This document shows, one piece after another, positions 16,780-25,400 of a stretch of DNA of 43,626 nt. Position 1 is the first letter of the stretch. Each line of letters starts with the position of its first letter. This DNA comes from Paludibacteraceae bacterium (GTDB taxonomy: Bacteria; Bacteroidota; Bacteroidia; Bacteroidales; Paludibacteraceae): the NCBI GenBank assembly GCA_024401475.1, contig JAKSKZ010000029.1:1-43626 (forward strand), in the 5' to 3' direction. Both the position numbers and the translations under genes were made by a program. The notes beneath the pieces were generated by a model, which saw only the letters and a program-made list of their open reading frames with translations, made no database searches and was not told the DNA's origin.

Positions 16780-18891
16780 TTATGATATAACACCCCAGCT
16801 CACAACACCTTTATTCTGCGATGCAAGGTGCTTATTCAAAACATAGTTCTTTTCTAAAGTCAAATCCGGATCTTCATCCAAAACCTTCTGCGCCATATCT
16901 CGCGCAATCTGCAGAATCTGACCATCCGTCGAAAGATTGGCAATCTTCATATTAAAAGCCACGCCGCTCTGCTGCGTTCCATCCAAATCACCAGGGCCAC
17001 GCATCTTCAAGTCTGCCTCGGAAATTTCAAATCCGTCGTTCGTACGCGTCATGATCTCCATACGCTGACGGCTTTCCGTAGAAAGTTTTAGGGAAGTCAG
17101 CAATACACAAAACGATTGATTAGCCCCTCGTCCTACTCGACCACGCAACTGGTGCAACTGAGAAAGGCCAAACCTTTCGGCACTCTCAATCACCATTACA
17201 GAAGCATTCGGCACATTCACGCCCACCTCTATCACCGTCGTAGCCACCAATATATTGGCCACACCCGAAGCAAAAAGTTGCATCTGCTCGTCCTTCTCAG
17301 CTGGTTTCATCTTGCCGTGTACCATACAGACCCGATACTGCGGTTCGGGGAAAATCTCCTTCACCAATTCAAAGCCCGACTCCAAATTCTGATAATCAGA
17401 CTTTTCCGACTCTTGAATCAACGGATAGACAATATACGCTTGACGGCCCTCTGCTATCTGTTTCTTCAGAAAATCATACAAACCTGCACGGTTGTTTTCA
17501 TAGCGATGAATCGTCTGAATGGGTTTTCTTCCTGGAGGAAGTTGGTCTATTACGGAGACATCCAAATCTCCATACATCGTCATCGCCAACGTTCTTGGAA
17601 TAGGGGTGGCGGTCATGACTAAAACATGTGGCGGCTGGACGTTTTTGTCCCACAACCTTGCACGCTGGGCCACACCGAAACGATGTTGCTCGTCTATGAT
17701 GACCATACCTAAATTGGAGAATACAACCGCATCTTCAAGCAAGGCATGCGTACCCACCAAAATTTGGATCTCGCCATTCGCCAAAGATGCCAACAACGGA
17801 CCTCGTTCCGAACGTTTCGTACTTCCAGTCAATAGTTCCACGCGAATGCCTAATGGTGCCAACATCTCGCTGATAGAAGCATGATGCTGCGTTGCTAAAA
17901 TCTCCGTCGGGGCCATCAAACATGCCTGAAAGCCATTGTCGAGAGCCATCAACATCACCATCAGCGCCACCAACGTCTTGCCACTGCCCACATCACCTTG
18001 CAAAAGGCGATTCATCTGCTTGCCACTGGCCACGTCGGCACGAATCTCGCGAATCACGCGCTTCTGAGCATCCGTCAAATCGAACGGTATATGATCTTTA
18101 TAAAATGTATTGAAATAATAACCTATCGTTGAGAAAACCAATCCCTTGAATCGTTTGGTGCGATTCTTGGCACTACGCAATATGTTTAGTTGAATGTAGA
18201 ACAACTCCTCCAACTTCAATCGGAACTGTGCACTACGCAAAGCCACCTCGTTTTTAGGGAAATGGATGTTGGAGATAGCATCACAAAGCAGCATCAGATT
18301 ATACTTCTCAATTAAATACGCAGGCAGCGTTTCCGGCATCTGATATTTGCCTATGGCTTGGAAAATATTGAGCATGATCTTTTGAATGGCTCGTGATGTC
18401 AGGAAACCCGACTTCATCTTCTCCGTCGTATTATACAATCCTTGCAAACCGCCCATCTGCTGCTTTGAGGCAGCTTCGTTGGGAGTCTCCATCTCTGGAT
18501 GAACGATATTCAAACGACCATTGAAGGCTGTGGGTTTTCCAAAAGCCACATACTCCTGCCCTACCTTATACTTATCGGCTGCAAACTTCACGCCTTTGAA
18601 CCAAATCAACTCAATGCAATCTTCTCCATCGAAAAACTGAAGCGAAAGGCGTTGGCTCCGACCTTCGCCAATCAAGTCTGACTTCACGATCCGACCTTTG
18701 ATCTGCACAAAAGAGAGGACGGACGCTATCTCGCGAACCTTGACGAAACGACTCCTATCCACATAGCGATAAGGAAAATAGTAGAGCATGTCTTCAAACG
18801 AGACTGCCCCTATCTCACTCTTCAACAAAGCCGCCTTTTTCGGACCGACGCCTGGAAGATACGTCAACTCTTTTGATGATAGTTCGGACAA
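16780..18891 (-). CDS. recG: ATP-dependent DNA helicase RecG
   Basis: 703-residue branch-migration helicase that reverses stalled forks and processes Holliday junctions. The wedge/OB region starts with a helix-hairpin-helix-like LTYLPGVGPKKAALL (9-23). Superfamily 2 helicase motifs follow: Walker A GDVGSGKT (299-306), DEQH (400-403), TATPIPRT (427-434), and the C-terminal QLRGRVGRG motif VI. The only start that fits the family N-terminus is a TTG at 18891; the next Met is residue 35, inside the conserved YYFPYRY block. It lies 28 bases downstream of ispD and is probably co-transcribed with it. Confidence 0.95.
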   Translation of the reverse strand: MSELSSKELTYLPGVGPKKAALLKSEIGAVSFEDMLYYFPYRYVDRSRFVKVREIASVLSFVQIKGRIVKSDLIGEGRSQRLSLQFFDGEDCIELIWFKGVKFAADKYKVGQEYVAFGKPTAFNGRLNIVHPEMETPNEAASKQQMGGLQGLYNTTEKMKSGFLTSRAIQKIMLNIFQAIGKYQMPETLPAYLIEKYNLMLLCDAISNIHFPKNEVALRSAQFRLKLEELFYIQLNILRSAKNRTKRFKGLVFSTIGYYFNTFYKDHIPFDLTDAQKRVIREIRADVASGKQMNRLLQGDVGSGKTLVALMVMLMALDNGFQACLMAPTEILATQHHASISEMLAPLGIRVELLTGSTKRSERGPLLASLANGEIQILVGTHALLEDAVVFSNLGMVIIDEQHRFGVAQRARLWDKNVQPPHVLVMTATPIPRTLAMTMYGDLDVSVIDQLPPGRKPIQTIHRYENNRAGLYDFLKKQIAEGRQAYIVYPLIQESEKSDYQNLESGFELVKEIFPEPQYRVCMVHGKMKPAEKDEQMQLFASGVANILVATTVIEVGVNVPNASVMVIESAERFGLSQLHQLRGRVGRGANQSFCVLLTSLKLSTESRQRMEIMTRTNDGFEISEADLKMRGPGDLDGTQQSGVAFNMKIANLSTDGQILQIARDMAQKVLDEDPDLTLEKNYVLNKHLASQNKGVVSWGVIS

Positions 18892-18919
18892 AATGAAAGA
18901 TATTAATTCGGTTCAATAT

Positions 18920-19591
18920 TCAGACTAAAATCTCGGCCACCTTTAAGTCAAACGGAGTGGTAATCTTGATATTCTCGCGATTTCCCGCCGTCAGAGTTAT
19001 TTTATAACCTGCTGCCTCAACAACACTTGCATCATCCGTAAATGTATCACGAAACGCCTGATGATAGGCCTCTTTCAATATAGAAGATTGGAAAATCTGA
19101 GGAGTCTGCACCAACTTCAATTTAGAACGATCGCGCGCCTCATTACCTTCTGCCGTCAACTCCCGGACAGAATCGACCGAATCAACCACAGGCACGGCAC
19201 ATCCCGATTTTGCAGCCTCGTCATAGGCCGCCGCAATTGTATCTTTCGACACGAACGGACGCACACCATCATGAACAGCCACCAAAGCCGCTTCGCCCTC
19301 AGGCACACGAGACAAAGCATTCTTAACAGAATGGAAACGCGTGGCACCACCTTCGACCACCAACACTCGAGAAGAGTAATCCACCGAATATTGACGACAT
19401 AGGTCTGCCCAATAATCCATCTGCACCAAAGGCAATGCCAAGATGACCGTCAGTTCCGAATCGTAAGACAGGAAAGCGTCCAAAGTACGCATCAACAAAG
19501 GACGACCGGCTATCGGCATAAATTGCTTGGGCAAATCGGCCCCCATGCGCAAACCCTTTCCGCCTGCTACTATAATTGCATATTTTCTCAT
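18920..19591 (-). CDS. ispD: 2-C-methyl-D-erythritol 4-phosphate cytidylyltransferase
   Basis: 223-residue MEP-pathway enzyme that joins CTP and MEP to give CDP-ME in isoprenoid synthesis. The nucleotide-binding loop is VAGGKGLRMGADLPKQF (residues 8-24). The metal/substrate motif VAVHDGVRPFV is near residue 105 and TDDASVVE is in the C-terminal third. I start it at ATG 19591 (MRKYAII); a frame opening two codons earlier uses TTG. It is the first gene of a two-gene unit with recG. Confidence 0.93.
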   Translation of the reverse strand: MRKYAIIVAGGKGLRMGADLPKQFMPIAGRPLLMRTLDAFLSYDSELTVILALPLVQMDYWADLCRQYSVDYSSRVLVVEGGATRFHSVKNALSRVPEGEAALVAVHDGVRPFVSKDTIAAAYDEAAKSGCAVPVVDSVDSVRELTAEGNEARDRSKLKLVQTPQIFQSSILKEAYHQAFRDTFTDDASVVEAAGYKITLTAGNRENIKITTPFDLKVAEILV

Positions 19592-19618
19592 GTACAAATC
19601 TTCATTCTATATGATTTT

Positions 19619-19626
19619 CAAAATTA
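19619..19626 (-). promoter_or_regulatory. Weak candidate -7 element for ispD-recG
   Basis: TAATTTTG on the minus strand, 28 bases before the ispD start, matches TAnnTTTG. No correctly spaced -33 element is seen, so this rests on the -7 alone. Confidence 0.3.
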
Positions 19627-19797
19627 AGAAAAATAGATTGCTTAAGGAAAAAGGTGCTCAATTATTTAGGATTTTATGGAGTTGGTGCTTGGATTTCAGC
19701 TGACGATAGAATACATTTTCTCAAACTGAAAGCATTTTTCGGAACATTCGCGCTCTTTTGACGCACTTACGCTCTTCCTCAATCCAATAATAAATAC

Positions 19798-19805
19798 TAA
19801 TTTTG
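19798..19805 (+). promoter_or_regulatory. Candidate -7 element for the GLUG-protein gene
   Basis: TAATTTTG on the plus strand with no good -33. If used, it would give a leader of about 150 bases containing the short frame at 19838-19966. The 371-base divergent gap 19592-19962 holds nothing else that I can support. Confidence 0.35.
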
Positions 19806-19837
19806 TTTATCATAATATCATAAAAGAGAAGCAATTT

Positions 19838-19966
19838 ATGTGGAAAAAGCAAATAGAGAACATGCCACTAATCATTGACGGTTTGGACTCCATCCTCATT
19901 GGGTTATTTTGTCTTAGCGATACAGTACGCCCATCTACAGATTCATTTTTTTATTCAGCCTCATGA
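19838..19966 (+). CDS. Possible 42-residue leader ORF overlapping the GLUG-protein start
   Basis: ATG 19838 opens a 42-codon frame (MWKKQIENMPLIIDG at its start) whose TGA overlaps the next gene's ATG as ATGA. It is the first ATG after the candidate promoter at 19798-19805. I recognise no family, and the frame could be chance; the stop-start overlap is the only reason to list it. Confidence 0.25.
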   Translation: MWKKQIENMPLIIDGLDSILIGLFCLSDTVRPSTDSFFYSAS

Positions 19967-21000
19967 GAACAAAAAAGATCTTCGCCCTCCTGCTCGCTCT
20001 ACTCTCTTGCCAACTATACGCACAAATGAGAGGGGATGGCTCTATTAAGACACCTTTTCAAATCGAGACATTGGAGGATTTCCTTCAATTCCGTGACACG
20101 GTGAACAATGGCTTCCGAACTGCTTGCGCCGATTTGCAAACAGACATCGACTTGAGCTCCGTCTGCTACGAAGACCATGGTAACGACACATGCGTCCATT
20201 GGTTTCCCATCGGAGAAGGCAACAACGGAACAAAATACGAAGGAAGATTTGACGGGAAAGGACACGTCGTCAGAAACCTTTTTGTGAAATCGGATGTCGA
20301 AAACTTCAGAGGCCTATTCGGAGCTACTCATAAAGCAACACTACTAAACATAGGCGTAGAAAACTCTTACATACACGGAGGGTACTACGTGGGTGGCTTG
20401 GTGGGGAACGGAGATTCAACCCTAATCATCAACTGCTACACAAGAGGCGACATCTTCGGTTATTTCATATCGGGCATTATCGGTAACGCTTACGACTGCT
20501 CTGTTAGGAACTGCTACTCTACATGTTTCACCAAAGGAAACTATCACAGCGCCATCATCAGTTATTCCGTTCGATCCGACATAGACAATTGCTTTTACAA
20601 TCCTGAACATTCCAAGACAGGCGTAGGTTATGGAGAAGGCAACGCAAACGCCACTCAAACTCAGCTATTTCAAGACGGGACTATCAAGCAAAAACTAAAT
20701 GATTACGTTAGAAAATTCGGAGGAGACTCGCTTGTTTTATGGAAACAAGATGCCGACTCCCTTCCAACCTTCGAAATTGAACCGAATCAAACAACTCACA
20801 TCCGGCACAATACTAAAGCACCAATATTCTCGTCGGACCACCACATCTATATCATCTCAAATTCGGAAGATAACATATCCATCTATAATTGTATGGGGTT
20901 AATTATCGTAAAGAAACTTTCTAAAGGGGTGAATGACCTTGGCTATTTTCCAGCAGGCATATTCATCATCAATGGTCAGAAAATAATAGTGGCAGATTAA
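19963..21000 (+). CDS. Secreted GLUG-repeat protein with T9SS-like C-terminus
   Basis: 345 residues. A signal peptide (MRTKKIFALLLALLSC to about LYA, residue 20) is followed by an N-terminal FxIETLEDFLQFRD segment, typical before GLUG repeats. Repeats of the GLUG kind run from about 85 to 210: EGRFDGKGHVVRNL, then GLFGATHKATLLNIGVEN, GGYYVGGLVGNG and ISGIIGNAYDCSVRNCYS. These form a beta-helix-like stack often found in surface adhesins. The last ~55 residues (from about 294) have the pattern of a type IX sorting domain (IYNCMG...FPAGIFIINGQK). Cysteines are unusually many (about 12) and could form disulfides. Role unknown; extracellular location likely. Confidence 0.75.
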   Translation: MRTKKIFALLLALLSCQLYAQMRGDGSIKTPFQIETLEDFLQFRDTVNNGFRTACADLQTDIDLSSVCYEDHGNDTCVHWFPIGEGNNGTKYEGRFDGKGHVVRNLFVKSDVENFRGLFGATHKATLLNIGVENSYIHGGYYVGGLVGNGDSTLIINCYTRGDIFGYFISGIIGNAYDCSVRNCYSTCFTKGNYHSAIISYSVRSDIDNCFYNPEHSKTGVGYGEGNANATQTQLFQDGTIKQKLNDYVRKFGGDSLVLWKQDADSLPTFEIEPNQTTHIRHNTKAPIFSSDHHIYIISNSEDNISIYNCMGLIIVKKLSKGVNDLGYFPAGIFIINGQKIIVAD

Positions 21001-21003
21001 AGA

Positions 21004-21035
21004 ACAACCAATAACAACAAACTGTTATTGGTTGT
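21004..21035. terminator. Convergent hairpin terminator
   Basis: Perfect 12-bp stem (21004-21015 with 21024-21035) with an eight-base loop between the GLUG gene and the TPR gene. The right arm contains the last codons of the TPR gene, so the stem lies at the convergence point. It lacks a long T-run. Confidence 0.55.
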
Positions 21036-21297
21036 ACATGTCCTTATTGAAGAATTCCAAAACCTCAATCGTAGCATTATAGGCCATTTCAGCTGGACCT
21101 TCGGGATCCAAATCCATTGAAACTTGGTAGTTGTTCAACGCCATCTCCCAATTCTCCATCTTGCGATAGGCGTTCCCCAATAAAAAGTAAGCCTCCGCAG
21201 AATCCTTATGCAAGGCAACATATTCCTCCAACTGAGAAAGCACCTCTTGTAGCTTGCCTTCCTGCAAATCATTTTTCAATTCTGACAACTCCTTCAT
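21025..21297 (-). CDS. Small tetratricopeptide-repeat protein
   Basis: 90 residues from ATG 21297 (MKELSELKNDL). An upstream extension in the same frame begins at a non-ATG codon and has no TPR character. Two TPR units are visible: LQEVLSQLEEYVALHKDSAEAYFLLGNAYRK, in parts, followed by MENWEMALNNYQVSMDLDPE. Such proteins mediate protein-protein contacts. It lies downstream of def and ruvX, an arrangement often kept in Bacteroidales, but a partner cannot be deduced. Confidence 0.8.
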   Translation of the reverse strand: MKELSELKNDLQEGKLQEVLSQLEEYVALHKDSAEAYFLLGNAYRKMENWEMALNNYQVSMDLDPEGPAEMAYNATIEVLEFFNKDMYNQ

Positions 21298-21410
21298 AAC
21301 AAGTAATCTAATAACTATAAAAAACCGAGTGCTTTCGCACCCGGCTACTATTTTATTGCGACATGACACACCGAGCAAGCTGCGTTCATCACATCATAAC
21401 AATCTTCTAA

Positions 21411-21962
21411 TCAAGCCGTCTTAACATTGTAACGGCAACGAACCTTACCTTTAGCCATATTAGAAAGCTTACCACGATTCATTTGTCGACGGATAGGAGA
21501 AATGTGATCGATGAAGACCATGCCTTCCAGGTGATCGTACTCATGTTGAATTACACGAGCCTTGAAATCTTCATACTCCTCGTCGCACTCTTCAAAGTTC
21601 TCGTTCAAATATTGGATTCTAATCTTCTTCGAACGCTTAACTGACTCATTGATACCAGGCAAGCTCAAACACCCCTCCTCACCTGAGACCAACTCCTCGC
21701 TTCTTTCAACGATGCGTGGATTGATGAACGCCTTTTTGAATCCTTTGAACTGAGGATCATCCTCTGCCAAAATATTAAGATCGATAACAAAAAGACGGAT
21801 GGAAAGGTTGATTTGAGGAGCAGCCAAACCAACACCGTCAGCACGATACATTGTCAAAAACATATCGTCGATTAATTGATTCAAGTTTGGATAATCCTTT
21901 GTAATATCCGTTGTCTCCTTCCTTAGTACGGGATGACCGTAAATTGTGATTGGATAAATCAT
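21411..21962 (-). CDS. def: Peptide deformylase
   Basis: 183-residue iron/zinc hydrolase that removes the formyl group from N-terminal Met. All three family motifs are intact: GVGLAAPQ (43-50), EEGCLSLPG (95-103, metal ligand Cys98) and QHEYDHLEG (139-147, ligands His140 and His144, catalytic Glu141). Length is normal for type I enzymes. It lies between ruvX (40 bases upstream) and the TPR gene (113 bases downstream), all on the minus strand. Confidence 0.97.
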   Translation of the reverse strand: MIYPITIYGHPVLRKETTDITKDYPNLNQLIDDMFLTMYRADGVGLAAPQINLSIRLFVIDLNILAEDDPQFKGFKKAFINPRIVERSEELVSGEEGCLSLPGINESVKRSKKIRIQYLNENFEECDEEYEDFKARVIQHEYDHLEGMVFIDHISPIRRQMNRGKLSNMAKGKVRCRYNVKTA

Positions 21963-22002
21963 ATTATAAATCTATTTATTCAAAAAACTAAACCTATGAA
22001 AA

Positions 22003-22431
22003 TCAAAACATAGGAGCATTTCTTGTACTCTCCATATATGTCTGCAAGATAATGGTGGCGCTGATTTCATCCACCAACGCCTTGTTCTGACGTGCCTTCT
22101 TTTTCAAGCCGCCATCCAACATGGCCTGATGTGCCAATACGGAAGTGAACCGTTCGTCCACCATCTGCACTGGTATGTTGGGAAATTTATTCTTCAAGCC
22201 TCGGACAAAAGGTTCAATCAATCGCATAGAAGCAGAATCCTCGTAGTTCATCTGACGAGGATGCCCCACGATAATCTTCTCAACCTCCTCTTTTTGGAAA
22301 TAGTCGGCCAAGAATTTAAAGATTTCGCTTGAATTGACCGTAGTCAAACCATTGGCTATGATTTTCAAGGGGTCAGTCACCGCCAAACCAATGCGCTTCT
22401 GACCGTAATCTATTGCAAGAATTCTTCCCAT
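22003..22431 (-). CDS. ruvX: Putative pre-16S rRNA nuclease / Holliday junction resolvase-like YqgF
   Basis: 142 residues from ATG 22431. The start is set by the conserved MGRILAIDYGQKRIGLAV; longer frames run through the promoter. It is an RNase H-fold protein whose E. coli homologue matures the 16S rRNA 5' end. Acidic catalytic residues appear in AIDYG (Asp7), the strand-4 region and the C-terminal LVDEISA. The middle motif is VGHPRQMNYED. Its leader should be very short (about 11 bases) because the -7 element lies at 22448-22455. Confidence 0.93.
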   Translation of the reverse strand: MGRILAIDYGQKRIGLAVTDPLKIIANGLTTVNSSEIFKFLADYFQKEEVEKIIVGHPRQMNYEDSASMRLIEPFVRGLKNKFPNIPVQMVDERFTSVLAHQAMLDGGLKKKARQNKALVDEISATIILQTYMESTRNAPMF

Positions 22432-22435
22432 AACA

Positions 22436-22476
22436 TATCTTTGTCCACAAAGATACAACTTAATCAAAGAGTTCAA
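22436..22476 (-). promoter_or_regulatory. Palindromic promoter region of ruvX-def-TPR
   Basis: TATCTTTG (22448-22455, minus strand) with TTG at 22474-22476 (18-base spacing) fits a promoter for ruvX. The same -7 sequence also occurs on the plus strand at 22436-22443, with TTG at 22413-22415 spaced by 20 bases. Together they form a perfect 9+2+9 palindrome, TATCTTTGTCCACAAAGATA. Confidence 0.6.
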
Positions 22477-22499
22477 CTGATAAAAATCCCTTTTTTTTG

Positions 22500-22507
22500 T
22501 AACTTTG
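22500..22507 (+). promoter_or_regulatory. Candidate -7 element of metA
   Basis: TAACTTTG matches TAnnTTTG and would start the metA message near 22513. The -33 position carries no TTTG. An alternative plus-strand promoter with TATCTTTG lies at 22413-22443. Confidence 0.5.
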
Positions 22508-22522
22508 CATTCATAAAAACAA

Positions 22523-22559
22523 TGGAGCACGACAAAATCTCGTGAGAAACTCCAGTTTC
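22523..22559 (+). promoter_or_regulatory. Structured metA leader with two alternative hairpins
   Basis: A nested stem pairs TGGAG (22523-22527) with CTCCA (22550-22554) and CACGA (22528-22532) with TCGTG (22540-22544), loop CAAAATC, bulge AGAAA. A competing hairpin pairs GAAAC (22546-22550) with GTTTC (22555-22559). Both cannot form in full at once. It does not look like the SAM-I or SAM-II consensus as I know them. Confidence 0.4.
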
Positions 22560-22585
22560 ACTTAAAAAAACAGACATTAAAGGAT

Positions 22586-23503
22586 ATGCCACTAAATATA
22601 CCAAGCAATTTACCCGCTGTTGAGATCTTGAAAAAAGAGAATATCTTCGTAAAAGATTCCAAGGAGGCATCCTCCCAAGACATTAGACCGTTGAAGATCA
22701 TCATCCTCAACCTAATGCCTCTAAAAATAACAACAGAGACCGATCTTATCAGGTTGCTCTCCAACTCGCCACTTCAGATCGAAATTGATCTCATGCAGAT
22801 CAAGAGTCATACACCCAAGAACACGCCAATAGAGCACATGCTTGCCTTCTACAAGACATTCGATTCGCTCCGAGACCAAAAGTACGACGGCATGATTATC
22901 ACAGGAGCTCCTGTGGAAAACATGGATTACGAAGAGGTGAACTATTGGGATGAGATAATGGAAATTTTCGATTGGTCCAAAACGCATGTCACTTCCACTC
23001 TATTCATCTGCTGGGCCGCTCAGGCTGGACTCTACCACTTCTACGACGTTCCGAAATATCAGTTGAGCAAGAAGATGTTCGGCGTGTTCAAGCACACCGT
23101 TTCCGATCCAATGAACCCAATATTCAGAGGCTTCGACGACGAGTTCTATGTGCCACATAGCCGCCACTCCGAAATCAGAAGAGAGGACATCGAGAAGTGC
23201 GATAAATTGCAAATCATGTCCGAATCAGAAGATGCGGGCGTATTCATGGTCCTGGCCAACGGAGGCAGACAACTCTTCGTAACCGGACACGCCGAGTATT
23301 CCCCTTATACCTTAGACGGAGAGTACAGACGCGACAAGGACAAGGGACTTCCAATCGATATTCCGCAAAACTATTATAAGAACGACGACCCTGAACAAGG
23401 TCCGCTTGTCAGATGGAGAGGGCACGCAAACCTATTGTTTTCCAATTGGTTGAACTACTTTGTTTACCAAAAAACTCCATACGACATCCGTACAATAGAA
23501 TAA
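22586..23503 (+). CDS. metA: Homoserine O-acyltransferase, MetA family (predicted acetyltransferase)
   Basis: 305-residue enzyme of methionine synthesis that activates homoserine by O-acylation. Catalytic Cys142 (FICWAAQAG), His235 and Glu237 (TGHAEY) fall on the same numbers as in E. coli MetA. Residue 111 is Glu (TGAPVE). In this family Glu111 marks acetyl-CoA users and Gly111 succinyl-CoA users, so the product is predicted to be O-acetylhomoserine although most annotations will say succinyltransferase. It is divergent from ruvX and 9 bases upstream of the U32 gene, likely co-transcribed. The leader has alternative hairpins at 22523-22559, so methionine- or SAM-linked regulation is possible but unproven. 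Confidence 0.94.
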   Translation: MPLNIPSNLPAVEILKKENIFVKDSKEASSQDIRPLKIIILNLMPLKITTETDLIRLLSNSPLQIEIDLMQIKSHTPKNTPIEHMLAFYKTFDSLRDQKYDGMIITGAPVENMDYEEVNYWDEIMEIFDWSKTHVTSTLFICWAAQAGLYHFYDVPKYQLSKKMFGVFKHTVSDPMNPIFRGFDDEFYVPHSRHSEIRREDIEKCDKLQIMSESEDAGVFMVLANGGRQLFVTGHAEYSPYTLDGEYRRDKDKGLPIDIPQNYYKNDDPEQGPLVRWRGHANLLFSNWLNYFVYQKTPYDIRTIE

Positions 23504-23512
23504 GCCAACGTC

Positions 23513-25327
23513 ATGAATATCGAATTGCTCGCCCCCGCAAAAGACGCACTTTGTGGCATCGAAGCCATCAACCACGGCGCAGATGCCGTTTATATCGGTG
23601 CTCCGAAATTCAGTGCCCGAATGGCGGCAGCCAACTCAATTGCAGACATTGAAAGTCTTGTCAAGCACGCCCATAAATATTACGCAAAAGTTTATGTTGC
23701 CATCAACACCATCTTGACGGACGAAGAGCTTGGCGAAGCAGAAAAGATAATTCGTGAACTCTATAACGTAGGAACCGATGCCCTCATCATTCAAGACATG
23801 GGTATCACACAACTCGACCTTCCCCCCATCCCTCTGCATGCAAGCACACAAATGGACAACAGAACGGTTGAGAAGGTCCAATTTCTCGAAGAGGCTGGAT
23901 TTGAGCAGGTTGTCCTTGCAAGAGAACTTTCGTTCGCAAAAATAAAGGAAATATCTTCACAAACATCCGTCAAACTGGAGGCCTTCATTCATGGTGCTCT
24001 TTGCGTTTCATACAGTGGCCAGTGCTACCTTAGCCAAGCCACCTGCGGAAGAAGCGCCAACCGAGGCAACTGCGCCCAATTGTGCCGACTGCCCTACTCG
24101 CTTACTGATGCAGACGGGAAAATATTAGTGAGAGACAAGCATTTGCTTTCCTTGCAAGACTTCAACCTCTCGACTAATCTGGAAGAGTTGATCAACGCAG
24201 GCGTCTCCTCTTTGAAAATCGAGGGCAGACTGAAAGACCTCGCCTACGTCAAAAATACGACTGCCTATTACCGTCAAATTCTCGACAGAATATTGGAAGG
24301 AAGTTCCCATCAAAAGGGCAGTTCGGGTCACTGCACTTATACGTTCACACCCAACGTAGAGAAGAGTTTCCATCGTGGTGGTTGTTCTTACTTCACGGAA
24401 GGAAGACAAAAGGATATCACAGCTTTCGACACTCCAAAATCAACAGGAGAGCGAATCGGCATCGTCCGACAATCTAAAGGTAGCGCAATAAGTGTCAACA
24501 TACAGAAACCCGTAAACAACGGTGATGGACTTTGCTATTTTGACCAAGACAGAAAACTCATCGGCTTCAAAGTCAACAGAGCCGAAGGCCAAACCCTTTT
24601 CCCTGCCGAGCGCATCAACATAGAGCCAGGCACCGAACTTTTCCGAAACTTCGACCAACAATTCGAAAAGACACTTGCCAAGAAAAGTTCAGACCGAAGA
24701 ATCAACGCAACCGTGAGCATTGTAGAAAAAGACAAATTGCTCTCAATCACAGCCACTGACGAAGACAATATCAGTGTCAGTCTCACACCCGATTTTACGC
24801 TTACAGAATTAGCACAAAACAAAGAGAGAGCCATCGAGCAACTCAACACTCAATTCAAGAAGAGCGGCAATACAATTTTCGACGTGAAAGAGGTCTTCAT
24901 AGAAACCACCGATGCCTACTTCATTCCGGCAAGCATTATGGCAGAATGGCGTAGAGAACTTTTGGAAAAACTCGAAGAAGAACGGGAAAGAAGAAGGGTG
25001 CGCACCGAGATTAGATTTCCGGAAACGAGTCATCCTTACGTTGAAACAGAGTTGGGCTATCAGGCGAACCTACACAATCGTTTGGCTGTTCGATTCTACA
25101 AAAAGCATGGTGTCACCCATACGGAGCCATCGTTCGAGAAAGAGACACGTTCCAATGTTGCCGTCATGACTTGCAAACATTGTATCCGTTTCAGCCTAGG
25201 CTTTTGTCCTAAGCAAAAGGAGAACAAGCAAAAACCGAAGGAGCCTCTCTATCTAATTGGAGATAAAGGTCAAAAGTATCTACTCAAATTCGACTGTTTA
25301 CACTGCGAAATGCAACTAATCAAGTAA
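23513..25327 (+). CDS. U32-family peptidase-like protein (RlhA/TrhP-type RNA hydroxylation)
   Basis: 604-residue U32 protein. The N-terminal TIM-barrel-like domain begins MNIELLAPAKD. The family signature is a perfect match: EAFIHGALCVSYSGQCYLS (156-174). Cys164, Cys171, Cys187 and Cys191 are candidate ligands of the Fe-S cluster known in RlhA/TrhP, enzymes that hydroxylate 23S rRNA C2501 or tRNA uridine with prephenate. Length and the extra C-terminal region favour RlhA over the shorter TrhP. Four more cysteines at the C-terminus (CKHC, LGFC, then CLHC with one extra) could bind another metal. Proteolysis is unlikely despite the family name. It follows metA by 9 bases. Confidence 0.88.
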   Translation: MNIELLAPAKDALCGIEAINHGADAVYIGAPKFSARMAAANSIADIESLVKHAHKYYAKVYVAINTILTDEELGEAEKIIRELYNVGTDALIIQDMGITQLDLPPIPLHASTQMDNRTVEKVQFLEEAGFEQVVLARELSFAKIKEISSQTSVKLEAFIHGALCVSYSGQCYLSQATCGRSANRGNCAQLCRLPYSLTDADGKILVRDKHLLSLQDFNLSTNLEELINAGVSSLKIEGRLKDLAYVKNTTAYYRQILDRILEGSSHQKGSSGHCTYTFTPNVEKSFHRGGCSYFTEGRQKDITAFDTPKSTGERIGIVRQSKGSAISVNIQKPVNNGDGLCYFDQDRKLIGFKVNRAEGQTLFPAERINIEPGTELFRNFDQQFEKTLAKKSSDRRINATVSIVEKDKLLSITATDEDNISVSLTPDFTLTELAQNKERAIEQLNTQFKKSGNTIFDVKEVFIETTDAYFIPASIMAEWRRELLEKLEEERERRRVRTEIRFPETSHPYVETELGYQANLHNRLAVRFYKKHGVTHTEPSFEKETRSNVAVMTCKHCIRFSLGFCPKQKENKQKPKEPLYLIGDKGQKYLLKFDCLHCEMQLIK

Positions 25328-25364
25328 TTGTTGATAAATAAATATTAAAATGAAACCCAAGGTC

Positions 25365-25395
25365 TTGTTTATTTCAAAAAAAACACTGACCTTTG
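25365..25395 (+). promoter_or_regulatory. Candidate promoter of a short RNA downstream of the U32 gene
   Basis: TTG (25365-25367) is followed after 20 bases by GACCTTTG (25388-25395), one mismatch to TAnnTTTG. Transcription would begin near 25401. Confidence 0.4.
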
Positions 25396-25400
25396 CATCA

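Noticed and set aside
22003..22530. N-terminally extended form of RuvX
   Set aside because: The extension runs through the promoter palindrome and its sequence (MLHCFYECK and onward) is not like any RuvX; MGRILAIDYG at 22431 is the family start.
22523..22559. SAM-II or SAM-I riboswitch upstream of metA
   Set aside because: The stem-loop order, loop sequences and conserved A-rich pseudoknot segment of SAM-II, and the four-way junction of SAM-I, are not visible.
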